Part shown: positions 27,074 through 36,914 of the stretch, one piece after another | Layout: the number at the start of each line of letters is the position of its first letter | Numbering within the stretch: position 1 is the stretch's first letter | Assembly (NCBI RefSeq): GCF_004403185.1 | Contig: NZ_SOHJ01000013.1 | Location: forward strand, 90,245 to 154,244 | Source: Cryobacterium suzukii | GTDB taxonomy: Bacteria; Actinomycetota; Actinomycetes; Actinomycetales; Microbacteriaceae | Direction: 5' to 3' | DNA: 64,000 nucleotides | Translations under genes and position numbers: made by a program | The notes under the pieces: model-generated | The model's input: only the letters and a program-made list of their open reading frames with translations | Told to the model about the DNA's origin: nothing | Databases searched by the model: none

Positions 27074-29563
27074 CTAGATCTCGGCGCCGATGGCTCCAAT
27101 CATGGCGTCGAGCATGACTCCGGAGGCGTCGCGGCGAGAGCCGGAATCCGGCAGGGTGCGCGGAGTGCCGTCCGGGGCAACGGCGCGGGCGGGGGAGCGG
27201 CCGACCCAGGCCACTGCGAGGGTGTCCTCACCCTTGAGGAAGCGTTGGGCGCGCACGCCCCCGGTGGCGCGTCCCTTGGCCGGATATTCCGAGAAGTCGC
27301 TCTGCTTCGCGCTGCCGGGATCGGTACCCGGCAACGTCTGACTGCTCGATGCCACCGTGGCCACGACGGCCGTGCTGACGTCTTCAGTCGACAGGCTGGA
27401 AAAGAACACGACGGTTTCGCCCGGCGAAAGTTTGATGCCGGCCATGCCTCCGGCCGCTCGGCCCTGTGGGCGCACACCCGACGCGTTGAACCGCAGCAGC
27501 TGCGCATCCGACGAGATGAAAACGAGGTCGTCGTCCTCGGCGCCCTGCACGGCACCGACCACCTCGTCCTTCGGCTTGAGTGCGATGATCTCGAAGTCAG
27601 GTTTGTTGGCCCAGTCGCCGGGAGTGACCCGCTTGACAACCCCTTGTCGCGTGCCGAGCGCGATTGCCCGATCAGAGTCGAGCGAGACGATGGCCAGCAC
27701 GTGTTCCTTTTTGTCGGGCAGCACGAGATACTCGCTGATCCGCACACCGGCCGCTAACTGAATGGACGTCGGCGGCATCACCGGTAGGTCGACGGGGGAG
27801 AAGCGGATGAGCCGGCCCCGGTTGGTCACCGCACCCACCTCCGTGCGGCTCGTTGTGTCGAGCGTCGACAGCACGGCATCGTGCTTGCTGCGGCGCTGCG
27901 GCGGCTGGATCCGAGGAGGCACGGCGTCGTCGACCGCGACCAGATCGACGCGGGCGATGCGCCCGGTCACGCTTAAGAACACCCGAGTGGGAATGTCCTG
28001 CACCTCAAGCACCGCGGCCTGGCGTTTGGCGGCAGCCGCCGACAGGCCAGCGATACTCGGCTTGGCCTCGGTCAGTACCGTGCGGCGCGGAGTACCAAAC
28101 TTTTCAGCGACAGCGCCGAGTTCCTCCGAAACAAGCGTACGAATGGCCGCTTTCGACGACAGTAACTTCTCGAGTTTCGCAATCTCCGCGAGCAACTGGT
28201 CGCGCTCAGCTTCGAGTTCAATTCGGGAAAACTTGGTCAAGCGCCGCAACCGCAGTTCAAGAATGTACTCAGCCTGGATCTGGCTGAGGTCGAACACATC
28301 GATCAACTTGGCACGAGCCTGTTCGGTGTCGTCGCTCGCACGAATGACTTGGATGACCTCGTCAATGTCGAGAATCGCGACGAGCAGGCCGAGCACGAGG
28401 TGCAAGCGCTCCTTCCGCCGGGCCAGCCGGTACGCAGAGCGCCTGGTGACGACCTCGATGCGGTGGTTCACGTAGACGTGCAGCAGTTCGAGCAACCCCA
28501 GGGTCTGCGGGGCGCCGTTGACCAGGGCGACAGCGTTGATATTGAAGGAATCTTCCAGCGGCGTGTACCGATAGAGCTGCTCGAGCACGGCGTCGGGGCT
28601 GAAGCCGGTCTTGATTCCAATGACCAGCCGCAGTCCCTTCTTGCGGTCAGTGAGGTCGGTGACGTCGGAGATTCCGCTGAGCTTCTTGGAGTTGACGCCG
28701 TCCTTGATCTTTTCGATCACTTTCTCCGGTCCGACCAGATAGGGGAGTTCGGTCACGACGAGTCCAGTCTTGCGGGCACTGATCGCCTCGACCGAGACGC
28801 GGGCGCGGGTCTTGAAACTGCCCCGGCCGGTGCTGTACGCATCCTTGATCCCGGCCAGGCCAACAATGGTTCCGCCGGTCGGAAGGTCGGGCCCCGGCAC
28901 GAATTCCATAACGTCGTCGAGGGTCGCGTTCGGGTGGGCCAGCAGGTGTCTGGCCGCCCCAACGACCTCGATCAGGTTGTGTGGGGCCATGTTCGTCGCC
29001 ATACCAACGGCGATGCCGCTGGTGCCGTTGACGAGCAGGTTGGGATAGGCGGCCGGAAGTACGTCGGGCTGGGTGAGCTGGTTGTCGTAGTTCGGCACGA
29101 AATCGACGACGTCTTCGTCGAGATTCTCAGTCATCGCCAACGCTGGGGCCGCGAGGCGGGCTTCGGTGTAGCGAGGAGCGGCCGGCCCGTCATCGAGGGA
29201 ACCGAAGTTGCCGTGCCCGTCGATGAGTGGAACGCGCAGTGAAAACGACTGTGCCATGCGCACGAGAGCGTCATAGATTGCCGTATCGCCGTGCGGGTGG
29301 AGCTTGCCCATCACTTCACCGACTACGCGAGCGCTCTTCACGTGACCCCTGTCGGGGCGCAACCCCATTTCGCTCATCTGGTACAGGATGCGCCGTTGCA
29401 CCGGTTTAAGGCCGTCCCTGGCGTCGGGCAGAGCCCGGGAGTAGATCACCGAGTACGCGTATTCGAGGAACGACCCCTGCATCTCCGCCGACACATCGAC
29501 GTCTTCGATGCGTTCGGTGCTGGCTGTGCTGGCGGCTGGTGGGGTGCTGTCTGAGCGGCTCAT
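27074..29563 (-). CDS. parC: DNA topoisomerase IV subunit A (type IIA, GyrA/ParC family)
   Basis: DNA-cleaving subunit partnering ParE, 829 aa. Landmarks: [22 protein letters not shown], the quinolone-determining region [19 protein letters not shown], and the catalytic Tyr in [11 protein letters not shown] winged-helix/tower region, a coiled coil (about residues 420-480, [17 protein letters not shown]) and a C-terminal beta-pinwheel follow. The pinwheel lacks an obvious GyrA-box QRRGGKG, which favours ParC over GyrA. A TTG start six codons earlier (29581) is possible; ATG 29563 with GAAG upstream is preferred. Convergent with parE, so the two subunits are separately promoted. Confidence 0.87.
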   Translation of the reverse strand: MSRSDSTPPAASTASTERIEDVDVSAEMQGSFLEYAYSVIYSRALPDARDGLKPVQRRILYQMSEMGLRPDRGHVKSARVVGEVMGKLHPHGDTAIYDALVRMAQSFSLRVPLIDGHGNFGSLDDGPAAPRYTEARLAAPALAMTENLDEDVVDFVPNYDNQLTQPDVLPAAYPNLLVNGTSGIAVGMATNMAPHNLIEVVGAARHLLAHPNATLDDVMEFVPGPDLPTGGTIVGLAGIKDAYSTGRGSFKTRARVSVEAISARKTGLVVTELPYLVGPEKVIEKIKDGVNSKKLSGISDVTDLTDRKKGLRLVIGIKTGFSPDAVLEQLYRYTPLEDSFNINAVALVNGAPQTLGLLELLHVYVNHRIEVVTRRSAYRLARRKERLHLVLGLLVAILDIDEVIQVIRASDDTEQARAKLIDVFDLSQIQAEYILELRLRRLTKFSRIELEAERDQLLAEIAKLEKLLSSKAAIRTLVSEELGAVAEKFGTPRRTVLTEAKPSIAGLSAAAAKRQAAVLEVQDIPTRVFLSVTGRIARVDLVAVDDAVPPRIQPPQRRSKHDAVLSTLDTTSRTEVGAVTNRGRLIRFSPVDLPVMPPTSIQLAAGVRISEYLVLPDKKEHVLAIVSLDSDRAIALGTRQGVVKRVTPGDWANKPDFEIIALKPKDEVVGAVQGAEDDDLVFISSDAQLLRFNASGVRPQGRAAGGMAGIKLSPGETVVFFSSLSTEDVSTAVVATVASSSQTLPGTDPGSAKQSDFSEYPAKGRATGGVRAQRFLKGEDTLAVAWVGRSPARAVAPDGTPRTLPDSGSRRDASGVMLDAMIGAIGAEI

Positions 29564-29685
29564 TAAAAACTTCTGCTTCAAGCGTGCGGCGGAAACCGAT
29601 TAAACGGTCACCACTGCACTACGTAGGAAGCGCTCTCGGGAGCGCTGGAGGGCCCGGGTTCATCCCTGTGAAAGAATGAGACCCG

Positions 29686-30831
29686 ATGCCCACCATGCTA
29701 CCGGCCCGCCAATTCAGTGCCCTGCGCCTTGCCGATGTTCTCGCCAGTTCCCTCAGTGCCGTCTGCGACCGGCCGAATGCGCTGGACTTGCCCCCGGTGC
29801 GCAAAGCGATCGTGATTCTGGCGGATGGGCTCGGCGTCAGCTCTCTTCGAGCACGCGCCGGGCACGCCCGATTCCTGTCGTCCCGGCTTAACAAATCGAG
29901 CATCATCGACGGTGTCTTCCCCGCCACGACGGCCGCGGGAATCGCGTCGCTCACCACCGGCGTGGAACCGGGCCAGCACGGTCTGGTCGGCTATCAGGTT
30001 CTCGACCAGGCCAACGACCGCGTGGTCAACCAGCTCACCGGCTGGGACGACGGTATGCAACCGGCCACGTGGCAGCGGGCCCGCACCGTGTTCGACCTGG
30101 CCACCGATATAAATGTACCGAGCTTCGCCATCGGCCCCAAGCGGTTCGTAGACTCCGGCTTCACCCAGGCTGTGCTGCGCGGCGCCCAGTACGTTCCCGC
30201 CGACAGGGTGGCCGATCGATTCGCCGCCGCGCGCAGCATCCTGAACGACAACCCGACCGCGCTGATCTACCTGTATGTGGCCGAACTCGACGTGGCAGCG
30301 CACGCCCACGGCTGGGAGTCCGATCGGTGGCTGGCCCAGCTCGAAAACCTCGATTCCGAAGTGACCCGCTTCGCGGCGATGCTGCGCTCCGACGAGGGCC
30401 TGTTACTCACCGCCGATCACGGTGTAATCGACGTACCGAGCACACGACATGTACTGTTCGACACCGAGCCCACCCTCGTGGCCGGCGTGCGCCACGTCGC
30501 GGGGGACCCGCGCTGCGTACAGCTCTACCTCGATCCGCAGCAGTCCACGGTGACCGCTGACACACTGGCGGATGCCTGGCGTGCGTCCCAGGGGGATCGC
30601 GCCTGGGTATATACCCGCGCCGAAGCCGTCTCGGCGGGCCTGTACGGGCGCGTTGCCGCCGAGGTTCTCCCGCGTATCGGCGATGTGCTCGTCGCCGCCC
30701 GTAAGTCGGTCGCCTACTACGATTCCCGACCAACCGACCAGAGAGCCCGCGGCATGATCGGGCAGCACGGCTCCCTCACCGATGAGGAAGTGCGTGTGCC
30801 ACTGATCCGCGCGGGCGCTTTCGCGCGATAA
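29686..30831 (+). CDS. Alkaline phosphatase superfamily phosphodiesterase, 381 aa
   Basis: Binuclear-metal phosphatase/nucleotide pyrophosphatase fold. Metal ligands and nucleophile are readable: VILADGLGV (Asp), FPATTAAGIASLTTG (Thr nucleophile), YVAELDVAAHAHG (Asp/His), TADHGVIDV (Asp/His) and GQHGSLTDEE (His). There is no signal peptide, so it is probably cytoplasmic. Similar to the nucleotide pyrophosphatase (NPP)-like proteins often annotated next to M20 peptidases or DUF3043 in actinobacteria; the substrate is unknown. Start at ATG 29686 with only a weak upstream purine stretch; convergent with the DUF3043 gene. Confidence 0.88.
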   Translation: MPTMLPARQFSALRLADVLASSLSAVCDRPNALDLPPVRKAIVILADGLGVSSLRARAGHARFLSSRLNKSSIIDGVFPATTAAGIASLTTGVEPGQHGLVGYQVLDQANDRVVNQLTGWDDGMQPATWQRARTVFDLATDINVPSFAIGPKRFVDSGFTQAVLRGAQYVPADRVADRFAAARSILNDNPTALIYLYVAELDVAAHAHGWESDRWLAQLENLDSEVTRFAAMLRSDEGLLLTADHGVIDVPSTRHVLFDTEPTLVAGVRHVAGDPRCVQLYLDPQQSTVTADTLADAWRASQGDRAWVYTRAEAVSAGLYGRVAAEVLPRIGDVLVAARKSVAYYDSRPTDQRARGMIGQHGSLTDEEVRVPLIRAGAFAR

Positions 30832-30863
30832 TCCGCCAAAACCGCCCGCTGGAACCTGACCGG

Positions 30864-31457
30864 TTAGACCGGGTACTGGCGGCGCTTGACCTGCGGCTTG
30901 GGCAGACGCATCGGCCGCAGCTGCAGCGCACGCATGGCCGCATACCAGCGGATGCGTTCGGCCTTGTCAGTTCCGAACTTGGCCTCGATCTTCTTGGTGA
31001 GCACGAATCCGAGAACGACGCAGTCGATGACCGCGAAAATGAAAAAAGCCCAGAGCGCAATCAGAGACACGTTGGCAACGCTGGGAACTGTTGTGAGCAG
31101 GATAACCAGGAACATGACTGGAATCATCAGCTCGCCAACGTTGAAGCGGGCATCCACGTAGTCACGGGCATAGCGCTTCTGCAAGCCGCGTTCACGCAGC
31201 GGCAAGTACTTGTCTATGCCGGCGGCCATGCCGACCCTGGCCACGTCGCGCGCAGCGGTCGACTTGGCGCGTGCCTGCTTAGCGGCCAGCTTGCGGTCAT
31301 CGGGAACCAACGGGCGTTTGTTGGCCGCTTCCTGCTTCTTACGAGTGGGGGTCGCCTGACCCTTGCCCGCGTTAGGCGTGACACCGAGGCGCGCTGCGGT
31401 CTCGTCGGAACTTTCGATCGACGGCTGGGCGTCGGGGTTTACGGGGGGCTTGGCCAC
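30864..31457 (-). CDS. DUF3043 membrane protein, 197 aa
   Basis: Actinobacterial membrane protein of unknown function. The N-terminal 90 residues are basic and disordered (TRKKQEAANKRPLVPDDRK). A conserved segment PLRERGLQKRYARDYVDAR is followed by two membrane segments (IPVMFLVILLTTV and ALWAFFIFAVIDCVVLGF). A basic cytoplasmic tail ends VKRRQYPV. A TTG start at 31472 is possible, but GTG 31457 has AAGGA at 7 nt and is preferred. Divergent from the M20 peptidase gene. Confidence 0.88.
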   Translation of the reverse strand: MAKPPVNPDAQPSIESSDETAARLGVTPNAGKGQATPTRKKQEAANKRPLVPDDRKLAAKQARAKSTAARDVARVGMAAGIDKYLPLRERGLQKRYARDYVDARFNVGELMIPVMFLVILLTTVPSVANVSLIALWAFFIFAVIDCVVLGFVLTKKIEAKFGTDKAERIRWYAAMRALQLRPMRLPKPQVKRRQYPV

Positions 31458-31482
31458 ATCAAATCCTTGCAATTGGGTGCCT

Positions 31483-31488
31483 TAAGAT
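31483..31488 (+). promoter_or_regulatory. -10 box of the M20 peptidase gene (leaderless)
   Basis: TAAGAT, 7 nt before ATG 31496, with no ribosome site between. Confidence 0.45.
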
Positions 31489-31495
31489 TACCCGT

Positions 31496-32971
31496 ATGAC
31501 TGGTAACCCACAGACAAATTCTCATTCCAACGGCCAGGCACCCGACTCGGCCACCGACTTGACTGCCAATTCACAGACCCGGGGTGCCCTCCGCGACGCC
31601 GTCGAATTGGGCCTTCCCACCACGATCGCTGACCTGTGCGCGCTGGTGCGCATTCCTTCTGTGTCCTGGGCAGCGTTCGATCCTGCGCAGGTCGCGGCCA
31701 GCGCCGATGCCGTAGCCGCTCTGGTCCGGGGCCTCGACGTGTTCGAGACGGTCGAGATCGTGCAGGCGGGCATTGGGCCGGCCAGCAGTGGCGGCGGCAC
31801 CGAATTGGGCCAGCCCGCGATCCTGGCCTCGCGTCCGGCCCGCAACGGCCGCCCGACCGTCCTGCTGTATGCCCACCACGACGTACAACCACCCGGCAAG
31901 GACGAGGACTGGGAATCCGACCCGTTCACGCCGACCGTGCGCGGCGATCGGCTCTATGGCCGCGGCGCTGCCGATGACAAGGCCGGCGTTATGGCCCACA
32001 TCGCGTCTATCCGCGCTCTGGTTGCGGCTGTCGGTCCCGACTTCGATCTGGGGATAGCACTGTTTATCGAGGGCGAGGAAGAATTCGGCAGCCGCTCCTT
32101 CGCCACCTTCCTCGACGAGAACCGCGAGGCCCTGCGCGGCGACGTGATCGTCGTGGCTGATTCAAACAACTGGGACATCAACACACCCGCCATCACCACG
32201 GCCCTTCGCGGCAATGTCACCCTACGGTTGACGGTGCGCACCCTCGCGCATGCCTCACACTCCGGCATGTTCGGCGGAGCAGTCCCCGATGCCATGCTCG
32301 CTACCATCAAGCTGCTCTCCACCCTCTATAACCAAGACGGTTCGGTAGCCGTCGCCGGCCTGACCAGCATTGACGTTCCCACCCCGGACTATTCTGAGGA
32401 TCAGCTGCGGGCGGAAACCGGCCTCCTGCCCGGCGTCAGCCCGATCGGCCACGGCTCTATCCTGAGCCGAATCTGGTCGCAGCCGGCTCTCACCGTGACG
32501 GGAATCGACGCACCAACCGTCGACAACGCCTCCAATACACTCACCCCGGCGGTGACGGTTCGGCTCAGCACGCGGATCGCCCCCGGCCAGTCCGCCGTGC
32601 AAGCCGCTGCGGCAATCGAAACGCACCTTCGGGAGAACGCGCCGTTCGGCGCGATTGTTGAGATCGACGATGTGGATACCGGCGAGCCCTTCCTCGTCGA
32701 TACCAGTGGATGGGCCGTGACCGAGGCTCGTTCCGCCATGACGGATGGCTGGGGTGTTCCGCCCGTCGACATCGGCGTCGGTGGCTCGATCCCGTTTATC
32801 GCCGATCTGGTGCGGGTCTTTCCGGCTGCGCAGATTCTGGTGACCGGAGTCGAAGACCCGGATTCGCGGGCCCACAGCCCGAATGAGTCCCTGCACCTCG
32901 GCGTCTTCAAACGCGCCGTGCTCAGCGAGGCCTTCCTGCTGGGTAGCCTGAACGAACGCACCGGCCACTGA
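31496..32971 (+). CDS. M20 family dipeptidase/metallopeptidase, 491 aa
   Basis: Cytoplasmic zinc dipeptidase-like hydrolase of the M20 family. Metal-site motifs: LLYAHHDVQPPG (His, Asp), YGRGAADDKAGV (bridging Asp), FIEGEEEFGS (catalytic Glu and metal Glu), and the C-terminal SRAHSPNESL His. A lid/dimerisation domain (about residues 240-370) contains HASHSGMFGGAVPDA. The length and lid match the carnosinase/CndP-like group; the physiological peptide is not known. ATG 31496 is supported by a TAAGAT box. It stands alone. Confidence 0.92.
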   Translation: MTGNPQTNSHSNGQAPDSATDLTANSQTRGALRDAVELGLPTTIADLCALVRIPSVSWAAFDPAQVAASADAVAALVRGLDVFETVEIVQAGIGPASSGGGTELGQPAILASRPARNGRPTVLLYAHHDVQPPGKDEDWESDPFTPTVRGDRLYGRGAADDKAGVMAHIASIRALVAAVGPDFDLGIALFIEGEEEFGSRSFATFLDENREALRGDVIVVADSNNWDINTPAITTALRGNVTLRLTVRTLAHASHSGMFGGAVPDAMLATIKLLSTLYNQDGSVAVAGLTSIDVPTPDYSEDQLRAETGLLPGVSPIGHGSILSRIWSQPALTVTGIDAPTVDNASNTLTPAVTVRLSTRIAPGQSAVQAAAAIETHLRENAPFGAIVEIDDVDTGEPFLVDTSGWAVTEARSAMTDGWGVPPVDIGVGGSIPFIADLVRVFPAAQILVTGVEDPDSRAHSPNESLHLGVFKRAVLSEAFLLGSLNERTGH

Positions 32972-33054
32972 GCAGACACCATGTCCGCGATCGACAATCA
33001 AAGAAATTGTGACAACGTGGGAATGCGCCCGTCGACTTAATGGTTGTCGAGGGT

Positions 33055-33060
33055 AGGCTT
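33055..33060 (+). promoter_or_regulatory. Candidate -10 box of erpA
   Basis: TAGGCT about 58 bp before erpA. The same hexamer precedes ctaC at 33684. The -35 is not clear. Confidence 0.3.
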
Positions 33061-33118
33061 TATGACATCGCAATCTATGAGAACGCACTGTGTGTGACTG
33101 CGTGAACCGAGGAGAAGC

Positions 33119-33505
33119 ATGACCGACACCATGACCGAAACAGTCAGCACTGCTGACACCGCCCACGTCCCAGCCGCTGCGCATGGCGTCGGACTCACCG
33201 ACACGGCCGCGCTCAAGGTTCGTAGCCTGTTGACTCAGGAAGGGCGCGAAGACCTCCGCCTGCGCGTGGCCGTCCAGCCCGGCGGTTGCTCCGGCCTGAT
33301 CTACCAGCTCTACTTCGACGAACGCGTGCTCGAGGGCGATGCGCTCGTTGATTTCGACGGGGTCGAGGTCGTCGTCGACAAAATGAGTGTTCCCTATCTC
33401 GATGGAGCCTCGATCAACTTCGAGGACACGATTGAGAAGCAGGGCTTCACCATCGACAACCCCAACGCCGGCGGCAGCTGCGCCTGTGGAGATTCGTTCC
33501 ACTAA
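33119..33505 (+). CDS. erpA: Iron-sulfur cluster insertion/carrier protein (A-type, ErpA/HesB)
   Basis: A-type carrier that delivers Fe-S clusters to apo-proteins, 128 aa. The three conserved cysteines are in QPGGCSGLIYQ and GGSCACGDSF. An acidic Thr-rich N-terminus of about 25 residues precedes the domain. ATG 33119 has GAGGAG at 6 nt. It sits just before the respiratory genes, where the Rieske protein and LipA are plausible clients. A strong intrinsic terminator follows. Confidence 0.92.
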   Translation: MTDTMTETVSTADTAHVPAAAHGVGLTDTAALKVRSLLTQEGREDLRLRVAVQPGGCSGLIYQLYFDERVLEGDALVDFDGVEVVVDKMSVPYLDGASINFEDTIEKQGFTIDNPNAGGSCACGDSFH

Positions 33506-33529
33506 CCGCTGACGCTCTGTGCACTGCTG

Positions 33530-33574
33530 AGGGCAGGGACATCATCTCTTCGATGGTGTCCCTGCCCTTTTTTT
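33530..33574 (+). terminator. Intrinsic terminator of erpA
   Basis: 17-bp stem (33530-33546 with 33552-33568, one G-T pair), 5-base loop, followed by seven T and TCT. A textbook rho-independent terminator. Confidence 0.95.
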
Positions 33575-33683
33575 CTACCCGATCGAGCCGAATCCGGGCC
33601 GATTCGCCCCGTCCCTAGGGCTGCACGCAAAGAAAATGTGTTCGACCCGACCCGGAGTGCACTTCGCGTGCGCTCTCGCGGAG

Positions 33684-33689
33684 TAGGCT
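33684..33689 (+). promoter_or_regulatory. Candidate -10 box of ctaC
   Basis: TAGGCT 57 bp before the ctaC start. A 7-bp stem-loop (ACACTTC/GAAGTGT, 33704-33721) lies in the predicted leader. Confidence 0.35.
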
Positions 33690-33746
33690 AGGAATCGATC
33701 AAAACACTTCCTGAGAAGTGTCCTCGAATCTCCCGAAAGGTCCCCG

Positions 33747-34637
33747 GTGCGCACTAACCACCGCCTTCGTTGGGCTGCTATTCCGCTCGCAGCAACGCTA
33801 GCCGTTGTCCTGGCCGGATGCACGCAAGCCCAGCTCCACGGTTTCCTGCCCGGTTTTGAAAATGAGGGCGAAACGGCGGTGACCAACCAGACCGATCGCA
33901 TCGGCGGCCTGTGGACTACCTCCTGGATCGTGCTCCTTATCGTCGGTCTCATAACCTGGGGCCTCATCATCTGGACGATCGTCGTGTATCGGCGTCGCAA
34001 GGGCCAGACCGGACTTCCGGTTCAGCTGCGGTACAACATGCCGATCGAGATCTTTTATACGATCGTGCCCCTCATCCTCGTTATCGGCTTCTTCGCCTTC
34101 ACCGTGCGCGACCAGATCGAGATCGAAGCTCGTTACGACTCTCCTGACGTGACAATTGAAGTTCAGGCCAAGCAGTGGGCCTGGGACTTTAACTACGTCG
34201 ACGAAGACGTTTACTCACCCGGCATCCAGGCCCAGGAAGATCCCAACGGCGCCCCCGGCTCGCGGATCGAATCAGAACTTCCCGTGCTCGTACTGCCGGT
34301 CGACAAGACCATTGAGATCGCGCTGGAATCTCGCGACGTTATCCACTCCTTCTGGGTCATCGACTTCCTGTACAAAAAAGATGTCGTCCCTGGCAAAACC
34401 AACTACATGTCGGTCACCCCTCAGCGCATCGGTACATACGCGGGTAAGTGCGCCGAGCTGTGCGGCGAGTACCACTCCCTCATGCTCTTCAATGTCGAAG
34501 TTGTCTCTCAGGCTGACTACGACACGTACATCCAGTCCCTGCGCACCGCGGGTAACGTCGGTCAGCTCGATAACGAGTTCGACCGCAATCAGAATCAGCC
34601 GGGCACGAGTGCTCCGACGGCACCGGAGGGCAACTAA
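33747..34637 (+). CDS. ctaC: Cytochrome c oxidase subunit II
   Basis: CuA subunit of the aa3 oxidase, 296 aa. Lipoprotein signal peptide with lipobox VLAGC (Cys24). Two membrane segments follow (WIVLLIVGLITWGLIIW and IFYTIVPLILVIGFFAF). The external cupredoxin domain has VIHSFWVIDF and the CuA site CAELCGEYHSLM. A Pro/Asn-rich tail ends the protein. GTG start 33747 is preceded by AAAGG. First gene of ctaC-ctaD-ctaF; ctaD begins 3 bp after the stop. Confidence 0.96.
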   Translation: MRTNHRLRWAAIPLAATLAVVLAGCTQAQLHGFLPGFENEGETAVTNQTDRIGGLWTTSWIVLLIVGLITWGLIIWTIVVYRRRKGQTGLPVQLRYNMPIEIFYTIVPLILVIGFFAFTVRDQIEIEARYDSPDVTIEVQAKQWAWDFNYVDEDVYSPGIQAQEDPNGAPGSRIESELPVLVLPVDKTIEIALESRDVIHSFWVIDFLYKKDVVPGKTNYMSVTPQRIGTYAGKCAELCGEYHSLMLFNVEVVSQADYDTYIQSLRTAGNVGQLDNEFDRNQNQPGTSAPTAPEGN

Positions 34638-34640
34638 GCC

Positions 34641-36371
34641 ATGACCACGACAATTTCACCCGTTGAGTCACGCCCGGCCGCACCGGTCTCCGACTCGGCC
34701 GAACGTAAGGGCAACGTACTCGTCCGGTGGATTACCTCCACCGACCACAAGGTCATCGGGTACATGTACCTAATCACCTCGTTCATCTACTTCTGCCTCG
34801 GCGGAGTCATGGCGTTGATCATTCGTGCCCAGCTGTTCGCTCCGGGACTCGACGTGGTGCAGACCAAGGAGCAGTACAACCAGCTCTTCACAATGCACGG
34901 CACGATCATGCTCCTAATGTTCGCCACGCCCCTCTTCTTCGGCTTCGCGAACTTCCTGGTTCCGCTACAAATCGGTGCGCCTGACGTCGCGTTCCCGCGG
35001 CTAAACGCCCTTGCCTACTGGTTCTTCAACTTCGGAAGCCTGATCGCCGTCGCCGGATTCCTTACGCCGCAGGGCGCGGCATCCTTCGGATGGTTCGCCT
35101 ACCAGCCCCTGGCGAGCACCACGTTCTCGCCCGGAGTCGGTGGAAACCTGTGGATGGTCGGGCTAGGGCTTTCCGGCTTCGGAACAATCCTGGGTGCCGT
35201 GAACTTCATCACAACCATCATCACCATGCGCGCACCCGGTATGACGATGTGGCGTATGCCGGTGTTCACGTGGAACACTCTAATCACCGCACTGCTGAGC
35301 CTGATGGTTTTCCCGGTACTCGCTGCTGCCATGCTCGCCGCGGCGTCCGACCGCATCTTTGGTTCGCACATTTACGATCCTGCAAACGGTGGCGCGATCC
35401 TCTGGCAACACCTCTTCTGGTTCTTCGGTCACCCCGAGGTTTACATCATCGCGCTGCCGTTCTTCGGCATCGTCTCAGAAGTGTTCCCTGTCTTCAGTCG
35501 CAAGCCGATGTTCGGGTACAAGACGCTCATCTATGCGACCATTTCCATCGCGGCGCTGTCGGTCTCGGTCTGGGCGCACCACATGTACGTCACCGGATCG
35601 GTACTTCTGCCGTTCTTCTCGCTCATGACCATGCTCATCGCCGTTCCGACCGGGGTCAAGATCTTCAACTGGATCGGCACCATGTGGCGTGGTTCCATCA
35701 CCTTCGAAACACCCATGATCTGGGCCATCGGCTTCCTCGTCACGTTCACCTTCGGTGGACTCACGGGTGTCATCCTGGCGTCACCGCCGCTCGACTTCCA
35801 CGTGTCGGACACCTACTTCGTCGTTGCGCACTTCCACTACGTTGTGTTCGGTACCGTCGTCTTCGCGATGTTCAGCGGGTTCTATTTCTGGTGGCCCAAG
35901 TGGACCGGCAAGATGCTCAATGAGAGCCTCGGCAAGTGGCACTTCTGGCTGTTATTCATCGGCTTCCACACGACCTTCCTTATCCAGCACTGGCTCGGCG
36001 TGATGGGCATGCCTCGTCGTTACGCGACGTATTCGCCCGACGATGGTTTCACTTGGATGAACCAGGTATCCACCATCGGCGCCATGGTTCTCGCCGTGTC
36101 GATGATCCCGTTCTTCCTGAACGTGTACATCACCGCGCGCAAGGCACCACAGGTCACGGTCAACGATCCGTGGGGCTATGGGGCCTCGCTCGAGTGGGCA
36201 ACGTCCTGCCCGCCGCCGCGCCACAACTTCACTTCCATTCCCCGAATCCGCTCTGAACGTCCGGCTTTCGACCTCAACCATCCCGAAGCCGGCCTACCGG
36301 TCGGTATCGGCCCCGGTAAAGATGCCCCCGACGTGACGGTTTACGACATCGATTCGAATCAGGTTAAATAA
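34641..36371 (+). CDS. ctaD: Cytochrome c oxidase subunit I
   Basis: Haem a/a3-CuB catalytic subunit that reduces O2 to water and pumps protons, 576 aa with 12 membrane segments. Ligand motifs: low-spin haem FTMHGTIM, CuB site [14 protein letters not shown] (His-Tyr crosslink), AHHMYVTG (His-His), and HFHYVVFG for haem a3 and a. Translationally close to ctaC (3 bp) and directly abutting ctaF. Confidence 0.97.
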   Translation: MTTTISPVESRPAAPVSDSAERKGNVLVRWITSTDHKVIGYMYLITSFIYFCLGGVMALIIRAQLFAPGLDVVQTKEQYNQLFTMHGTIMLLMFATPLFFGFANFLVPLQIGAPDVAFPRLNALAYWFFNFGSLIAVAGFLTPQGAASFGWFAYQPLASTTFSPGVGGNLWMVGLGLSGFGTILGAVNFITTIITMRAPGMTMWRMPVFTWNTLITALLSLMVFPVLAAAMLAAASDRIFGSHIYDPANGGAILWQHLFWFFGHPEVYIIALPFFGIVSEVFPVFSRKPMFGYKTLIYATISIAALSVSVWAHHMYVTGSVLLPFFSLMTMLIAVPTGVKIFNWIGTMWRGSITFETPMIWAIGFLVTFTFGGLTGVILASPPLDFHVSDTYFVVAHFHYVVFGTVVFAMFSGFYFWWPKWTGKMLNESLGKWHFWLLFIGFHTTFLIQHWLGVMGMPRRYATYSPDDGFTWMNQVSTIGAMVLAVSMIPFFLNVYITARKAPQVTVNDPWGYGASLEWATSCPPPRHNFTSIPRIRSERPAFDLNHPEAGLPVGIGPGKDAPDVTVYDIDSNQVK

Positions 36372-36788
36372 ATGAAAACCAACGCAAACCTGCTCTGGGT
36401 GCTCACCGTATTCTTTGTCGTCGTCACGATTGTCTATGTCGCATGGAACCTCTTCGACCACGGCGCGGTCGAATGGGCGGGTACGTTCATGCTCGCTTTG
36501 ACGGCAGTACTAATGGCACTCGTTGCCTTCTACCTCGGTAAAGTACATGCAGCCCAGGGCGGTGAGCTGCCCGAAGACCGTCTCGATGGCAACATTGATG
36601 ACGGTGATCCAGAAATGGGATTCTTTAGTCCCTGGAGCTGGTGGCCTATTTTCCTGGCCGCATCAACGGCACTCCTCTTCCTCGGCTTGGCCGTGGGCTA
36701 CTGGATTTGCTTCATCGGTCTAGGTCTCGGTCTCGTCGCCCTTACCGGTTGGGTGTACGAGTACTACCGGGGCCTGTTCGCCCGCTAA
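36372..36788 (+). CDS. ctaF: Cytochrome c oxidase subunit IV (CtaF)
   Basis: Small actinobacterial subunit of the aa3 oxidase, 138 aa. Four membrane segments, in two pairs, are separated by an acidic loop (GGELPEDRLDGNIDDGDPE). The motif ESW-like GFFSPWSWWPIFLA and the end VYEYYRGLFA are typical. Its ATG follows the ctaD stop with no gap, so it depends on translational coupling. A terminator hairpin follows. Confidence 0.94.
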   Translation: MKTNANLLWVLTVFFVVVTIVYVAWNLFDHGAVEWAGTFMLALTAVLMALVAFYLGKVHAAQGGELPEDRLDGNIDDGDPEMGFFSPWSWWPIFLAASTALLFLGLAVGYWICFIGLGLGLVALTGWVYEYYRGLFAR

Positions 36789-36803
36789 GCACACGACTCG
36801 TTC

Positions 36804-36835
36804 GATACCGATCTCCCTCACGGGAGGTCGGTATC
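36804..36835 (+). terminator. Terminator of ctaC-ctaD-ctaF
   Basis: 14-bp stem with one G-T pair (36804-36817 with 36822-36835), 4-base loop, then GTCGTTTAA. It may also serve the convergent methyltransferase gene. Confidence 0.8.
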
Positions 36836-36914
36836 GTCGTTTAACGGTGCAGCAGCGTCACGTCACGGGCAGGTGCAAGGCGGGGAACCGTCCTGATGCT
36901 GCGCACAGCGGATC